Source: an uncultured Collinsella sp. (GTDB taxonomy: Bacteria; Actinomycetota; Coriobacteriia; Coriobacteriales; Coriobacteriaceae). Taken from it: DNA of 64,000 nt. Position 1 is the first letter of the stretch. Each line of letters begins with the position of its first letter. The position numbers and the translations under genes are program-made. Positions 32,737 to 41,458 of this stretch are shown one piece after another. The stretch is taken from the NCBI GenBank assembly GCA_902494715.1, contig CABUUJ010000002.1:1-64000 (forward strand). Reading direction: 5' to 3'. A model generated the notes under the pieces. That model did no database searches. It saw nothing but the letters and a program-made list of their open reading frames with translations, and was not told where the DNA came from.

Positions 32737-32812
32737 TGGTCGTGCGACTGCATCGGGTTTTTAACGCAGCCCTAAAGAGCGCGAAACAGCTCGGAAAAGC
32801 TCGCTTCGTAGC

Positions 32813-33388
32813 ATGAGCCTAACGATTGATACCGCCTATACGCACGGAAGGGTTGTGGGAAAGATGGTCAATTATGGGTTTGGTATGCCGACGCGCCTTG
32901 TTGCGGATGGAGACGTGGCTCGCTGGTGCGGACGATTGGTCGCTCACTACGGTGGCACCAAGGCGCTGGTCGTGTTGGGCGGTGACAGGCACACGCGTGA
33001 TGAGCTCGTTTCGGCTGCGCTCGGCTCGCTCGACCGTGCTCTGCTCGAACGCGTGCTCTTTCGTTGCGGATCGGTCGGCGGTGACGGGGGAGACGAGCTG
33101 GTCGACGAGGCCGTAGCCCTGGCGACCGATGAGGGCGTGGACTTTGTCCTGGCGATCGGCGATGCCGATACGGCGGGCTTTGCGCGCGAACTCGCTCGTC
33201 GCATGGCCGTGCTCGATGCCGGCGAGGACGGCTTTGTGCCTTATGGATGCATCGTTTCCGAGGGCAAGGTGCCTGCCGTCGTGGGAGCCGGCGAGGTTCC
33301 CGTTTTTGCCATCATTGCGCCCGAACTGTTGGAGGGCATTGGGTCTCCTCTGCGCGAGCTGCTCGGCAGTGTGTGCGCTGCGGCCTAA
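32813..33388 (+). CDS. Truncated iron-containing alcohol dehydrogenase-like protein
   Basis: This 191-residue protein resembles only the N-terminal nucleotide-binding half of iron-containing alcohol dehydrogenases. YGFGMPTRLVADGD is the family's opening strand and KALVVLGGDRHTRDEL the first Rossmann-like unit; the helical metal-binding half with its histidines is absent. It ends cleanly 200 bp before pgi, with no second fragment downstream. It may be a decayed enzyme or a free-standing domain. Start 32813 has a weak ribosome site; ATG 32864 is an alternative. Confidence 0.6.
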   Translation: MSLTIDTAYTHGRVVGKMVNYGFGMPTRLVADGDVARWCGRLVAHYGGTKALVVLGGDRHTRDELVSAALGSLDRALLERVLFRCGSVGGDGGDELVDEAVALATDEGVDFVLAIGDADTAGFARELARRMAVLDAGEDGFVPYGCIVSEGKVPAVVGAGEVPVFAIIAPELLEGIGSPLRELLGSVCAAA

Positions 33389-33398
33389 TATCTGCCAT

Positions 33399-33465
33399 AA
33401 AGGGATGGGTTATTTTTGGTTGGTAAAGCGTTTGGCCTGCCAAAATAAACCTGTCCCTTTTTGGT
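33399..33465. repeat. Hairpin with AAACCTGTCCCTTTTTGG, copy B
   Basis: Arms 33399-33423 and 33436-33460 pair at about 19 of 25 positions, followed by TTTTTGG. It serves as a likely terminator for the preceding gene and contains the second copy of the 18-mer seen at 32711. Confidence 0.65.
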
Positions 33466-33587
33466 CGGTTGCCGTTTGGGGGCCGATTGGCAACGCTCGC
33501 TGATTATAGTCTTGACCTGCGCTAGAATAGTGGCATCTGAATGTCCGGGCGCATGTAGGCGTGCGCCCGTATGCTGAGGAGGACTCT

Positions 33588-35282
33588 ATGGCAACTGTTG
33601 CCGCACCTATCGATGCTACGTCGACTGCCGCTTGGAAGGCGCTCGAGGCTCATCAGGAGAAGCTCGAGGCCGAAGGTATCGACCTCAAGGCCTGGTTCGC
33701 TGCTGACGCCGACCGCGTGAACAAGCTGAGCTTTGACGCCGGTGACCTGCACTTCGATCTGTCGAAGAACCTGGTGACTGATGAGACCGTCAAGCTGCTG
33801 TGCGATCTTGCCCGCGAGGTGAAGCTCGAGGAGCGCCGTGACGCCATGTTCTCCGGCGAGCACATCAACACCACCGAGGACCGCGCCGTCCTGCACACCG
33901 CGCTTCGTCGTCCGGCAAGCGAGAAGGGCCAGCTCATTGTCGACGGCCAGGATGTCGTCGCCGACGTGCACGAGGTCCTCGACCGCATGTACGCCTTCGC
34001 CGAGCGCGTGCGCTCCGGTGAGTGGAAGGGCGTAACCGGTAAGAAGATCGAGCACCTGGTGTCCATCGGCATCGGTGGCTCCGATCTGGGCCCGGTCATG
34101 GCCTACGAGGCCCTGCGTCCCTACGCCGACGCCGGTATCGACTGCCGCTACATCTCCAACATCGACCCCAACGATCAGGCAGAGAAGCTCAAGGGCCTCG
34201 ATCCCGAGACCACGCTCGTGATCATCGTCTCCAAGACCTTCACTACGCTCGAGACCCTCACCAACGCCCGCGAGGTCAAGACCTGGATGCTCGAGCAGCT
34301 CAAGGCTCAGGGCGCCATCGACGGCTCCGATGAGCAGAACGCCGAGGCCGTGGCAAAGCACTTCGTCGCCGTCTCCACCGCACTCGAGAAGGTCGAGGCC
34401 TTCGGTATCGACCCCGCCAACGCCTTCGGTTTCTGGAACTGGGTCGGCGGCCGCTATTCCGTTGACTCCGCCGTGGGCCTGTCACTGATCGTCGTGCTCG
34501 GCCCCGAGCGCTTCCAGCAGTTCCTCGAGGGCTTCCACGCCATCGACGAGTACTTCTGCAACACGCCGCTCGAGAACAATGCCGTCGCGCTGATGGGCCT
34601 GCTCAACGTCTGGTACGTCAACTTCTTCGGTTCCAAGAGCCACGCCGTGCTGCCGTACTGCCAGTACCTGCACCGTTTCCCGGCCTACCTGCAGCAGCTC
34701 ACCATGGAGTCCAACGGCAAGCACGTCCGCTGGGACGGCAGCGCTGTGACCTCCGATACCGGTGAGATCTTCTGGGGCGAGCCCGGCACCAACGGCCAGC
34801 ATGCCTTCTACCAGCTGCTGCATCAGGGCACCGTGGTGGTTCCGGCCGACTTTATCGCTTTCGCAAACACTGCCAACCCCGCAACCGACAGCGGCCAGGA
34901 TGTCCACGAGTTGTTCCTGGGCAACTTCCTAGCCCAGACCAAGGCACTCGCCTTTGGTAAGACGGCCGATGAAGTGCGCGCCGAGGGCACGCCCGAGCAG
35001 ATCGTCCCGGCCCGCTGCTTTGAGGGCAACCGTCCGACGACCTCGATCTTCGGCGACACGCTGACCCCGTTTGCGCTCGGCGAGCTCATCGCCCTGTACG
35101 AGCACATTACGTTTGTCGAGGGCACGGTCTGGGGCATCGACTCCTACGACCAGTGGGGCGTCGAGCTGGGCAAGCAGCTTGCCAAGCAGATCACCCCGGC
35201 TTTCCACGACGACGCCGCCAAGGCCGAGCAGGACGCTTCGACCCAAGCGCTCATCGAGTTCTATCGCGCGCATCGTAAGTAG
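33588..35282 (+). CDS. pgi: Glucose-6-phosphate isomerase
   Basis: It interconverts glucose-6-P and fructose-6-P in glycolysis. The 564-residue protein is of the long (E. coli-like) type. Signatures include [33 protein letters not shown], the catalytic Glu in [17 protein letters not shown] and a C-terminal lysine region [13 protein letters not shown] 33588 has GAGGAGGA upstream; codon use is strongly biased, as for a highly expressed gene. A strong terminator follows. The product also links the downstream fructoselysine pathway (which yields glucose-6-P) to glycolysis. Confidence 0.97.
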   Translation: MATVAAPIDATSTAAWKALEAHQEKLEAEGIDLKAWFAADADRVNKLSFDAGDLHFDLSKNLVTDETVKLLCDLAREVKLEERRDAMFSGEHINTTEDRAVLHTALRRPASEKGQLIVDGQDVVADVHEVLDRMYAFAERVRSGEWKGVTGKKIEHLVSIGIGGSDLGPVMAYEALRPYADAGIDCRYISNIDPNDQAEKLKGLDPETTLVIIVSKTFTTLETLTNAREVKTWMLEQLKAQGAIDGSDEQNAEAVAKHFVAVSTALEKVEAFGIDPANAFGFWNWVGGRYSVDSAVGLSLIVVLGPERFQQFLEGFHAIDEYFCNTPLENNAVALMGLLNVWYVNFFGSKSHAVLPYCQYLHRFPAYLQQLTMESNGKHVRWDGSAVTSDTGEIFWGEPGTNGQHAFYQLLHQGTVVVPADFIAFANTANPATDSGQDVHELFLGNFLAQTKALAFGKTADEVRAEGTPEQIVPARCFEGNRPTTSIFGDTLTPFALGELIALYEHITFVEGTVWGIDSYDQWGVELGKQLAKQITPAFHDDAAKAEQDASTQALIEFYRAHRK

Positions 35283-35314
35283 TCGCTGCTGTTAACGCAT
35301 CGCGCCTTATAGTC

Positions 35315-35348
35315 AGGGGCCCGTATCCTATCGGATGCGGGCCCCTTT
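35315..35348 (+). terminator. pgi terminator
   Basis: AGGGGCCCGTATCC/GGATGCGGGCCCCT stem with a TATC loop and a short T-run. Confidence 0.85.
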
Positions 35349-35423
35349 GCTTTGCCGTGGTCCCGGGGCGCACGGCCTTTGTGGAACATCGCCGGGGCGC
35401 CGCGCGCTGCGAGAACCCTGCGC

Positions 35424-36727
35424 CTAGATCTCGGCCTCCGCATGGCCTCGCTGCGCCTCGGGCAGCTCCCCGTAGAGCGGATGGTCTTCGAGCCTAAAGC
35501 GCTCGACCTGTTCGGGAGTGCGACCGCGTACAAAGAGCCACGAGCGATCGATCGGCGTCGCCATGAGCGTGCTGGGCAGCGCGTCGGCGCGGTCGGAAAA
35601 CACCCGGGCACTCTCGGGATCCTGGAACGCCAGCACCAGATGCGTGTCGCAGTTGCCCATGATGGAGCGTGCGCGTGCCTCGCCATAGAGCGCATCGAGC
35701 TGGTTGGTCGACTGCAGCAGCAGCGTTGCCCAGATGTTGCGGCTTCGGATAATCGAGAGCACGTTGTCGATCTGGGGGATCTGCAGATTTGCGAAGTCAT
35801 CGAGCATAAAGCGCACGGGCACGGGCAGGCTGCCGTCGGGCTGCCTATCGGCCTCACGAATGAGGCCCATAAACGCCTGCGAAATAAAGAGGCCGGTCAG
35901 CGGATCGAGATTGCGGTCAATATCGCTCACGGTTACAAACAGGGCGCAGGGGGCGTGTCCCATGGAAGCGAAGTCTACCTGATGGCACTCACGATAGAGC
36001 TGTGCCGCGCCGTCGAATCCCAGACACATGACCTTTTCGGCAAGGATGCCGACGATGCTCGCGTGCATGCGCTCGGCATTTTGCGTAATGGCGTAGCGCC
36101 GCCATAGCGAGAGGGCATAGCTTTGGGGGTCGGTCGTGATCAGGTCGTCAAACAATCGACCCGTGGCACCGTCCTGCAGGTGCTCGATTAGCTTGATGAC
36201 CGAGCTGATCGTCTGCTCGTCGGCGGGCAGCTGTTCGGTGACGTAGGCGATAAGACACGACAGCAGGTTTGCCGCCGCATGATCCCAAAAAGGCTGGTTG
36301 TTGTCCTCGATGGGGCAGATGGCCTTTGCCACCGAGAGGATGTCCTGCTGGTTGGGCCTGCCGTCCGCCTTGCGGCGAATGTGCCTCAGGGGGTTGTAGC
36401 CGCAGCGCTCGATGCCGGGCGCAAGGGCCGGGACGGTGTTGAGGTCGGCGAAGTTGAGACATTGCACGCGGTAACCGTGGGCTGCCAGCACGGGTCCCAC
36501 TTCGCGACAGAGCGTGCCTTTGGTGTCGAGCACGATGGTGCTTGCGTTCATTTGCAGCAGGTTGGGCTTGAGGACGTTTCGGGTCTTGCCGGCTCCCGAG
36601 GGGCCGATCACAAGTGCGTTGTTGTTGAGTCCCGTTGGCGGGTGTCGCAGGAAAGCGTTCGATCCTTGGCGAGGATGGTGGACGATGCGGACTCAGATGC
36701 GGCGAGGCGGCTGGCGAGGTTAGACAT
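35424..36727 (-). pseudogene. VirD4/TraG-family type IV coupling ATPase, frameshifted
   Basis: The gene encodes a conjugation-type coupling ATPase, with Walker A GPSGAGKTRNV, Walker B FMLDDFAN and LLQSTNQLDALYG. It is read in two frames. Residues 1-31 (SNLASRLAASES..LSCDTRQ) run from ATG 36727, which has GGAGG upstream. The frame then shifts near 36634-36636 (CCCGTTGGCG on the plus strand), where one extra T would restore TGLNNNALVIGPSGAGK and join it to the 395-residue remainder. It is therefore inactive, a sequencing error, or rescued from a GTG at 36611. There is no membrane N-terminus, as in some integrative-element coupling proteins. It overlaps the ClpP-like stop codon. Confidence 0.85.
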
Positions 36728-37337
36728 GGGCGACCTCCTTGGTGGTCGAGAGGATTTCGTGGGCAAAGCCGAGCTCGACGGCGCGCTCGGCCGAAAGGTA
36801 GGTGTCTTTTGCAGTGAGGGACTGGATGCGCTTGGGCGTGAGGCCGCTGCGGTCCGAGAGGATTTGCGTGAGGGTCTTGCGGGTCTGCATGAGACGCCGG
36901 CTGGTTTCCTGCAGCGCAAGTGCCGAGCCGCCTGCCCCCTGGGGGATCAGCGGGTCGTGAATCATGAGCTCTGCATGGGGCGCCATACGGCGATCGTCGC
37001 CGCCCATAAAGATCACGGCGCCCATGGACGCGGCGAATTCCAGACAGACGGTGCGGATGGGGCACGATGCGAGGCGCATGGCGTCATAGATCGCAAGACC
37101 CGATCGCACGCTTCCGCCGGCGCTGGCGACAAATATGGTGATGGGGCGGCTGGGGTCGGTGGCATCGAGCAGGCGGATCTGCTGGCATAGGTCGTGGGCC
37201 ATCGGGGTTTCGATGTTTCCCATGACGGAGAGCTCGCGACGGGCGAGCATCTCATCGTAAATGCTGGTGAGCGTGATGCCTCGGGCGGATTCACGCATGG
37301 TGAGGGGGCTGATGATGGGGGAATGATTGGTGTCCAT
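36720..37337 (-). CDS. ClpP-like serine protease in the accessory island
   Basis: This 205-residue ClpP-fold protease has an intact triad: Ser in EFAASMGAV, His in MIHDP and Asp in TAKDTYLSA. GGSVRSGLAIYDAM is the oxyanion region. It is not the housekeeping ClpP: no clpX is adjacent, the sequence is divergent, and it overlaps the frameshifted VirD4 gene by 8 bp. It probably processes a protein of the island or serves a tail-maturation-like role. AAAGGAG precedes ATG 37337. Confidence 0.87.
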   Translation of the reverse strand: MDTNHSPIISPLTMRESARGITLTSIYDEMLARRELSVMGNIETPMAHDLCQQIRLLDATDPSRPITIFVASAGGSVRSGLAIYDAMRLASCPIRTVCLEFAASMGAVIFMGGDDRRMAPHAELMIHDPLIPQGAGGSALALQETSRRLMQTRKTLTQILSDRSGLTPKRIQSLTAKDTYLSAERAVELGFAHEILSTTKEVAHV

Positions 37338-37400
37338 GAGGACTCCTTTCCGTTGGTTGTGTTGTGGAATAGGATTGTTGCCCGCGGAGGGGCTGGCGGG

Positions 37401-38291
37401 CTACAGGGTTCGTCCGAGCCTGAGATCGAGCTCGGTTGTGGGGCAGGCTGCCTGTTCGTGCGGCTCGCAAGCGCCAAGGGCTCCAAAGCGATAGAGCGTT
37501 GCGGCGGGCGTGGTGTAGGCGAGCCGCAGCTGATGCTCGACAGGGGCACATCCGTCATTTTTGTAATGAGCCGCGTGGTACTGCGCGATGCTGGCGTTCA
37601 TCTCGCTGCCATTGCGATGGCGCTCAAACTGGCGTCTGCAGGTCTCGATGATCTTTGCTACCGACTTGGGTGCCGTCGCGGGAACAAGGGCGAGATAGCC
37701 CTCAAATAGCTCGTTGATGCTCAGGAGGCACAGCAGGTCGATCAGCGTCCTTATGGCTACTCCCTCGGCAGAAAAGTGCGCGGTCATGCGGTTATATCGG
37801 TTGCGGTCGACGATGGCCGCATGGGGTCTTGGAGTTTTCTGCCCCGTGGTCCCGGGCTTTTGCCGCGCCTGTGTATTGAGCTCGACGTTGCAGCGCTTGA
37901 GGCCGTCCAACGGAAGGAACAGTGCGGTGCGCAGGGTGTTCCGCTTGCTTTCGAGTTCATGACGCTCGTCGGGTTCCCATTCGAGCTTGAGTTTCGTGTC
38001 GAGCGCCGTAAGCATATGGGCTAGGCAGCCTACGGTAAGAACGTACGAATCGTTGTCGCGTTTTGGGGCATAGGGGTCTGTCAGCTTGCGAATGTCGGGG
38101 TCGCCCATGATCTTTGTGCAGCGCTTCAGCAGTTGAGGGTGGTCGGCCAAGATCGTCGCGAGCGGTAGCGACGCGTAGTTCTTGATGGTCGCGGCGGCAA
38201 AGGCGGCGTCATATTCGTTTGCATATGCTCGCTCAATGCGGGCATCCAGAATGCTTTTCTTATCGCCGTCTTCAGCGTGGTGGTTTGTCAT
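37401..38291 (-). CDS. Uncharacterised protein of the VirD4/ClpP-like island
   Basis: I do not recognise this 296-residue, mostly helical protein. It is basic and rich in Ala/Arg/His, with a hydrophobic LIDLLCLLSINELFEGYLALV segment broken by charged residues (positions about 200-225), too weak for a sure membrane helix. It is first in the VirD4/ClpP-like transcription unit. The ATG 38291 has GGAGAA upstream; a longer frame to 38447 reads through direct repeats as a His-rich stretch. A mobile-element regulator or structural protein is possible. Confidence 0.7.
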   Translation of the reverse strand: MTNHHAEDGDKKSILDARIERAYANEYDAAFAAATIKNYASLPLATILADHPQLLKRCTKIMGDPDIRKLTDPYAPKRDNDSYVLTVGCLAHMLTALDTKLKLEWEPDERHELESKRNTLRTALFLPLDGLKRCNVELNTQARQKPGTTGQKTPRPHAAIVDRNRYNRMTAHFSAEGVAIRTLIDLLCLLSINELFEGYLALVPATAPKSVAKIIETCRRQFERHRNGSEMNASIAQYHAAHYKNDGCAPVEHQLRLAYTTPAATLYRFGALGACEPHEQAACPTTELDLRLGRTL

Positions 38292-38780
38292 AGCTTCTCC
38301 AATCGGTTGATGTTCGTGCTGTTTGTTGATGTGTTGGTTGTCGTGAGTGATGTGCTTGCCGTGGGTGATGTGCTGACGTTGGGGTGCTATGCGGTTTTCA
38401 ATGAGCCCGTGAGGCAGTTGCTGCAGGGGCGGGATGGAACGGCCCATGCAAGGCGGAAGGCATCGTGCTCAAAATCGAGACAGCAATGCCCTGGGTGCCT
38501 CACATGTGGCAGTTACCTCATTAAGTTGTCATTACGTTTGGGGTTGTACTTTGCCGATCTTCCTTCTCTTACACGCTAAAACTCAAACTTCATATGCTTG
38601 ATCTACTTAAAACCGCAACGGCGGTCTTTTATCAACTTATATGTCGGAACGCGTCTTTGCAAGTACTTTTTTGCCTTTGTTTCAAATGGGGTGGTTTTGC
38701 AACCGTCATACGCGCGCTGTGCGAACGTGCCCCGGCTCGGATAAGATAGTGCGCGATAAAAACGATGCAAGGAGGCACAT
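38292..38780. other. Intergenic region with direct repeats
   Basis: Near 38311-38375 the minus strand has two imperfect 17-bp direct repeats (CACATCACYCACGRCAA) and a third shorter unit, directly upstream of the island's first gene. The remainder is AT-richer with a -10-like TAAGAT near 38744 before the HAD gene. No ORF is supported. Confidence 0.45.
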
Positions 38781-39623
38781 ATGGCAATTAAAGCCATCGC
38801 AATGGATATCGACGGTACGCTCACCAACGACCAGAAAGTGATTAGCCCGTGTACGCGCGAGAAGCTGCTCGCGGCGCAGGAGTCGGGCATTAAGCTCATT
38901 TTGGCTTCGGGCCGTCCCGCATGGGGGCTGCACGCCTTGGCGCAGGAGCTCGACCTTCAGAGTCATGATGGTTTGCTGGTGGCCTTTAACGGCGCTCACG
39001 TCGTCGATGCCCAGACCGACGAAGTGCTGTTCGATCAGGCTATGCCTGCCGACGAATTGCATCGCCTGATTGATCACCTGCGTAATTTTGACGTGATCCC
39101 TATGATTTCGCTCGGTCGCGATCTGCACGTTGAGGACTCGTACCATTGCATGATCACGCTGCCTGACGGCTCGCAGAAAAACATCGTCAAGTATGAGCGC
39201 GACGCGTGCGATCTTAAGATTCGCGAGGTGGAGAGCCTGCATGAGGTCGCTGATGCTTATCCCGTGGACAAGCTGCTGACGGCGGGCGACCCGGCCTATC
39301 TGCAAGCGCATCACGAGGAGATGTACGCGCCCTTTACCCAGACGCTTTCGGGTATGTTTACGGCCGACTGGTACTTTGAGTACACGGCGCCCGGTATTGA
39401 CAAGGCCCGCGCGCTCGAGGGTGCCCTGCCCAAGCTCGGCATCGATGCCAGCGAGGTCGTCTCGTTTGGCGACGGCCAGAATGACAAGTCTATGATTGAG
39501 TGGGCCGGAACCGGTGTTGCCATGGGCAACGCCGTCGATGAGGTCAAGGCTGTGGCCCAGATGGTGACCGCCAATAATAACGAAGACGGCATTGCGGTGG
39601 CGCTGGATAAGCTGCTGGGTTAG
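38781..39623 (+). CDS. Cof-type HAD-IIB phosphatase
   Basis: This 280-residue HAD hydrolase has motif I DIDGTLTNDQ, motif II LASGRP, GIDKARALE and motif IV GDGQNDKSMIEWAG. The last two resemble the sugar-phosphatase YidA group. The substrate is likely a phosphorylated sugar or cofactor. AAGGAGG precedes ATG 38781. It is followed by a second, different HAD phosphatase 63 bp away, which might be co-transcribed past the hairpin at 39646. Confidence 0.92.
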   Translation: MAIKAIAMDIDGTLTNDQKVISPCTREKLLAAQESGIKLILASGRPAWGLHALAQELDLQSHDGLLVAFNGAHVVDAQTDEVLFDQAMPADELHRLIDHLRNFDVIPMISLGRDLHVEDSYHCMITLPDGSQKNIVKYERDACDLKIREVESLHEVADAYPVDKLLTAGDPAYLQAHHEEMYAPFTQTLSGMFTADWYFEYTAPGIDKARALEGALPKLGIDASEVVSFGDGQNDKSMIEWAGTGVAMGNAVDEVKAVAQMVTANNNEDGIAVALDKLLG

Positions 39624-39645
39624 AATCGCCGATAGTGCATGGCTC

Positions 39646-39672
39646 GGGCGTCCGCTTGCGGGCGCCCTTTTG
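39646..39672 (+). terminator. Terminator between the two HAD genes
   Basis: GGGCGTCCGC/GCGGGCGCCC stem (one T-G wobble) and TTTTGTT. Confidence 0.75.
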
Positions 39673-39686
39673 TTAGGGAGGGTGCC

Positions 39687-40346
39687 GTGTCCGCATTTCC
39701 GTTCGACGCCGTTATCTTTGACATGGACGGCGTCATTGTCGATACCGAGTATTACTACCTGGGCGAGACTGCCGCGTTTGCCAAGGAGCTTGGGCTTAAC
39801 CTGACTCAAGAGGAGTTGAACGGGCAGGTTGGTACCTCGCATCAGTTCTTCCTGCGTATGCTGGTCGATTGGTTTGAGCGCGCCGGGAAGGGGCATTTAA
39901 CTGGCGAGGAAGCGTTGATCCGTTGGGACGAGTGGGCGCATAAGCGTCCGCGCGACTATCAGGCTTTGATTAACCCAGGCGCCGTGGATACGATTCGAGA
40001 GCTGCCGCGCCGTGGCGTTCGCGTGGCGCTTGCCAGCTCGTCTCCCATGGATAGCATCGAGGAAGTGCTCAATGCGTGCGGGCTGTCGGATGCCTTTGAG
40101 TATGTGGTGAGCGGCGAGCAGTTTAAGGAGAGCAAGCCCGAGCCCGACATCTACCTGCATGCGCTGGACCTGCTGGGGCTGCCCGCGAATCGCTGCTGCT
40201 GCGTTGAGGATTCGGTGCCTGGCATCACTGCCGGCAAGCGAGCCGGCCTGACAGTTATTGCCAAGCGCGAGGAGCGCTTTGGCTTTAGCCAGGATGCCGC
40301 GGACAAGATTATCGACCAGCTGCCGGAGCTGCTCACGCTTTCTTAG
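39687..40346 (+). CDS. HAD-IA phosphatase (beta-phosphoglucomutase/PGP-like)
   Basis: This 219-residue HAD subfamily IA hydrolase has motif I DMDGVIVDTE, motif II ALASSSPMD, motif III KPEPDIYLHA and motif IV VEDSVPGI. The DMDGVIVDTE form is typical of beta-phosphoglucomutase and related sugar phosphatases. GTG 39687 has GGAGGG upstream. It is of the same general superfamily as the preceding gene but a different class. Confidence 0.9.
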   Translation: MSAFPFDAVIFDMDGVIVDTEYYYLGETAAFAKELGLNLTQEELNGQVGTSHQFFLRMLVDWFERAGKGHLTGEEALIRWDEWAHKRPRDYQALINPGAVDTIRELPRRGVRVALASSSPMDSIEEVLNACGLSDAFEYVVSGEQFKESKPEPDIYLHALDLLGLPANRCCCVEDSVPGITAGKRAGLTVIAKREERFGFSQDAADKIIDQLPELLTLS

Positions 40347-40397
40347 GAGCGCGGTAGTTGCGCGTTTTTCGGGTCAGATGAGTAAATACCCGACATT

Positions 40398-40426
40398 TTG
40401 GTGCGGCAGCAAGCATACTTTATGCT
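40398..40426 (+). promoter_or_regulatory. Promoter of the GntR regulator
   Basis: TTGGTG-17 bp-TATGCT; the long palindrome at 40430 lies at the expected transcription start. Confidence 0.5.
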
Positions 40427-40429
40427 AAT

Positions 40430-40470
40430 GCGGGCTTAAGGGCTTGTTGAATGCCCTTAAGCCCGCTTTT
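40430..40470 (+). promoter_or_regulatory. Perfect palindrome/terminator ahead of the GntR gene
   Basis: Perfect 14-bp arms (40430-40443, 40453-40466) around a 9-nt loop, followed by TTTT. It terminates the HAD gene or, if the promoter at 40398 is real, forms at the 5' end of the regulator mRNA. Confidence 0.7.
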
Positions 40471-40496
40471 GACTTAATTGGGCTGGGAGAGGGTAT

Positions 40497-41240
40497 ATGC
40501 CACCGACTGAAGGACTAACTGACGGTAAAGCAGCGATACCGCTGTACCAACAGGTTATCGATATCATTAAAAACGAAATCAATTCCGGTGCCTACAAGGC
40601 GGGCGCGCGGATACCCAACGAATTCGAATTGGCTGAGAACTATAAAGTTGGCCGCGTTACCGTGCGACGCGCTATTGAGGAGCTCGTCCAGCAGGGCTAT
40701 CTAACGAAGCGGCAGGGGAAAGGCACGTTTGTCAATGCCCCCAAGCTTAAGCGCAAGATTCGCCAGAAGGATGACGTCCAGAGTTTTTCGGACGCATGTC
40801 GCGTTAACGGAATGGAGCCGGGGGCGTGCGTCATTTCGAGAAAGATACTGCCGGCAGATTCTACCGAAGCGCAGTTCTTTGGTGTTCCCGTTGGAACTGA
40901 TTTGATTTGCGTTGAGCGTGTACGTACTGCCGATGGAGTCCCCGTCATGCTCGAGAACAACATATACGTTTACGAGGACAACGCCTATCTATCAACGGCA
41001 CCTCTATCTAACCAATCCATTTTTGAGTTCGTGCGCAACCGAACGGGCCGCACGCCCGCGTTTACCGACCCGTGCACGCTCGAGATCGCGTGCGCGTCGC
41101 CCGAGGTCGCTCGGCTGTTGGCAGTTCCCGTTGGCGAACCCTTGTTTTATATGGAAGCCTTCTTTTTCGATGAGCAGCGGCGGCCGTTTATCATCGGTCG
41201 TCAGCGGATCGTTGGGTCTCGCTACGTTTTTGACATCTAG
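40497..41240 (+). CDS. GntR-family regulator with UTRA effector domain
   Basis: This 247-residue repressor has a winged helix (IPLYQQVIDIIKNEI, KVGRVTVRRAIEELVQQGYL) and a UTRA domain that binds sugar-phosphate-like ligands. It precedes the YfcC-amidohydrolase-FrlC/B/D operon by about 220 bp and is probably its regulator, comparable to FrlR. A 9-bp perfect dyad downstream of the operon promoter is a candidate operator. GGGAGAGGG lies before the ATG. Confidence 0.9.
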   Translation: MPPTEGLTDGKAAIPLYQQVIDIIKNEINSGAYKAGARIPNEFELAENYKVGRVTVRRAIEELVQQGYLTKRQGKGTFVNAPKLKRKIRQKDDVQSFSDACRVNGMEPGACVISRKILPADSTEAQFFGVPVGTDLICVERVRTADGVPVMLENNIYVYEDNAYLSTAPLSNQSIFEFVRNRTGRTPAFTDPCTLEIACASPEVARLLAVPVGEPLFYMEAFFFDEQRRPFIIGRQRIVGSRYVFDI

Positions 41241-41252
41241 GACATTGCGAAT

Positions 41253-41288
41253 GGAAACGCCCGGTGGATCATCTCACCGGGCGTTTCC
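41253..41288 (+). terminator. Hairpin after the GntR gene
   Basis: GGAAACGCCCGGTG/CACCGGGCGTTTCC perfect 14-bp arms, short T-run absent; it separates the regulator from the operon. Confidence 0.6.
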
Positions 41289-41350
41289 ATACCGTTCACG
41301 GCGCGAACACAACCGTTCAACCGCGTTGCGGCAACCAGTTTGAAATTATC

Positions 41351-41379
41351 TTGATGAAGGAAAAAGCTGCTGGTAATCT
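41351..41379 (+). promoter_or_regulatory. Promoter of the fructoselysine-type operon
   Basis: TTGATG-17 bp-TAATCT, 80 bp before the transporter ATG. Confidence 0.65.
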
Positions 41380-41393
41380 ATGGGACGTCATAG

Positions 41394-41416
41394 AACGTTT
41401 GCCTTATGCAAACGTT
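41394..41416 (+). promoter_or_regulatory. Candidate GntR/UTRA operator
   Basis: AACGTTTGC-CTTAT-GCAAACGTT is a perfect 9-bp dyad located about +8 to +30 from the expected start of the operon transcript, a position where repressor binding would block elongation. Confidence 0.65.
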
Positions 41417-41458
41417 GAAGCGAGATGCGATGCAGTCTCGAGTTCTTTGGAGGTATCT

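Noticed and set aside
38291..38447. A 52-residue His-rich N-terminal extension of the island's unknown protein
   Set aside because: It is encoded by direct repeats and the first good ribosome site is before ATG 38291.
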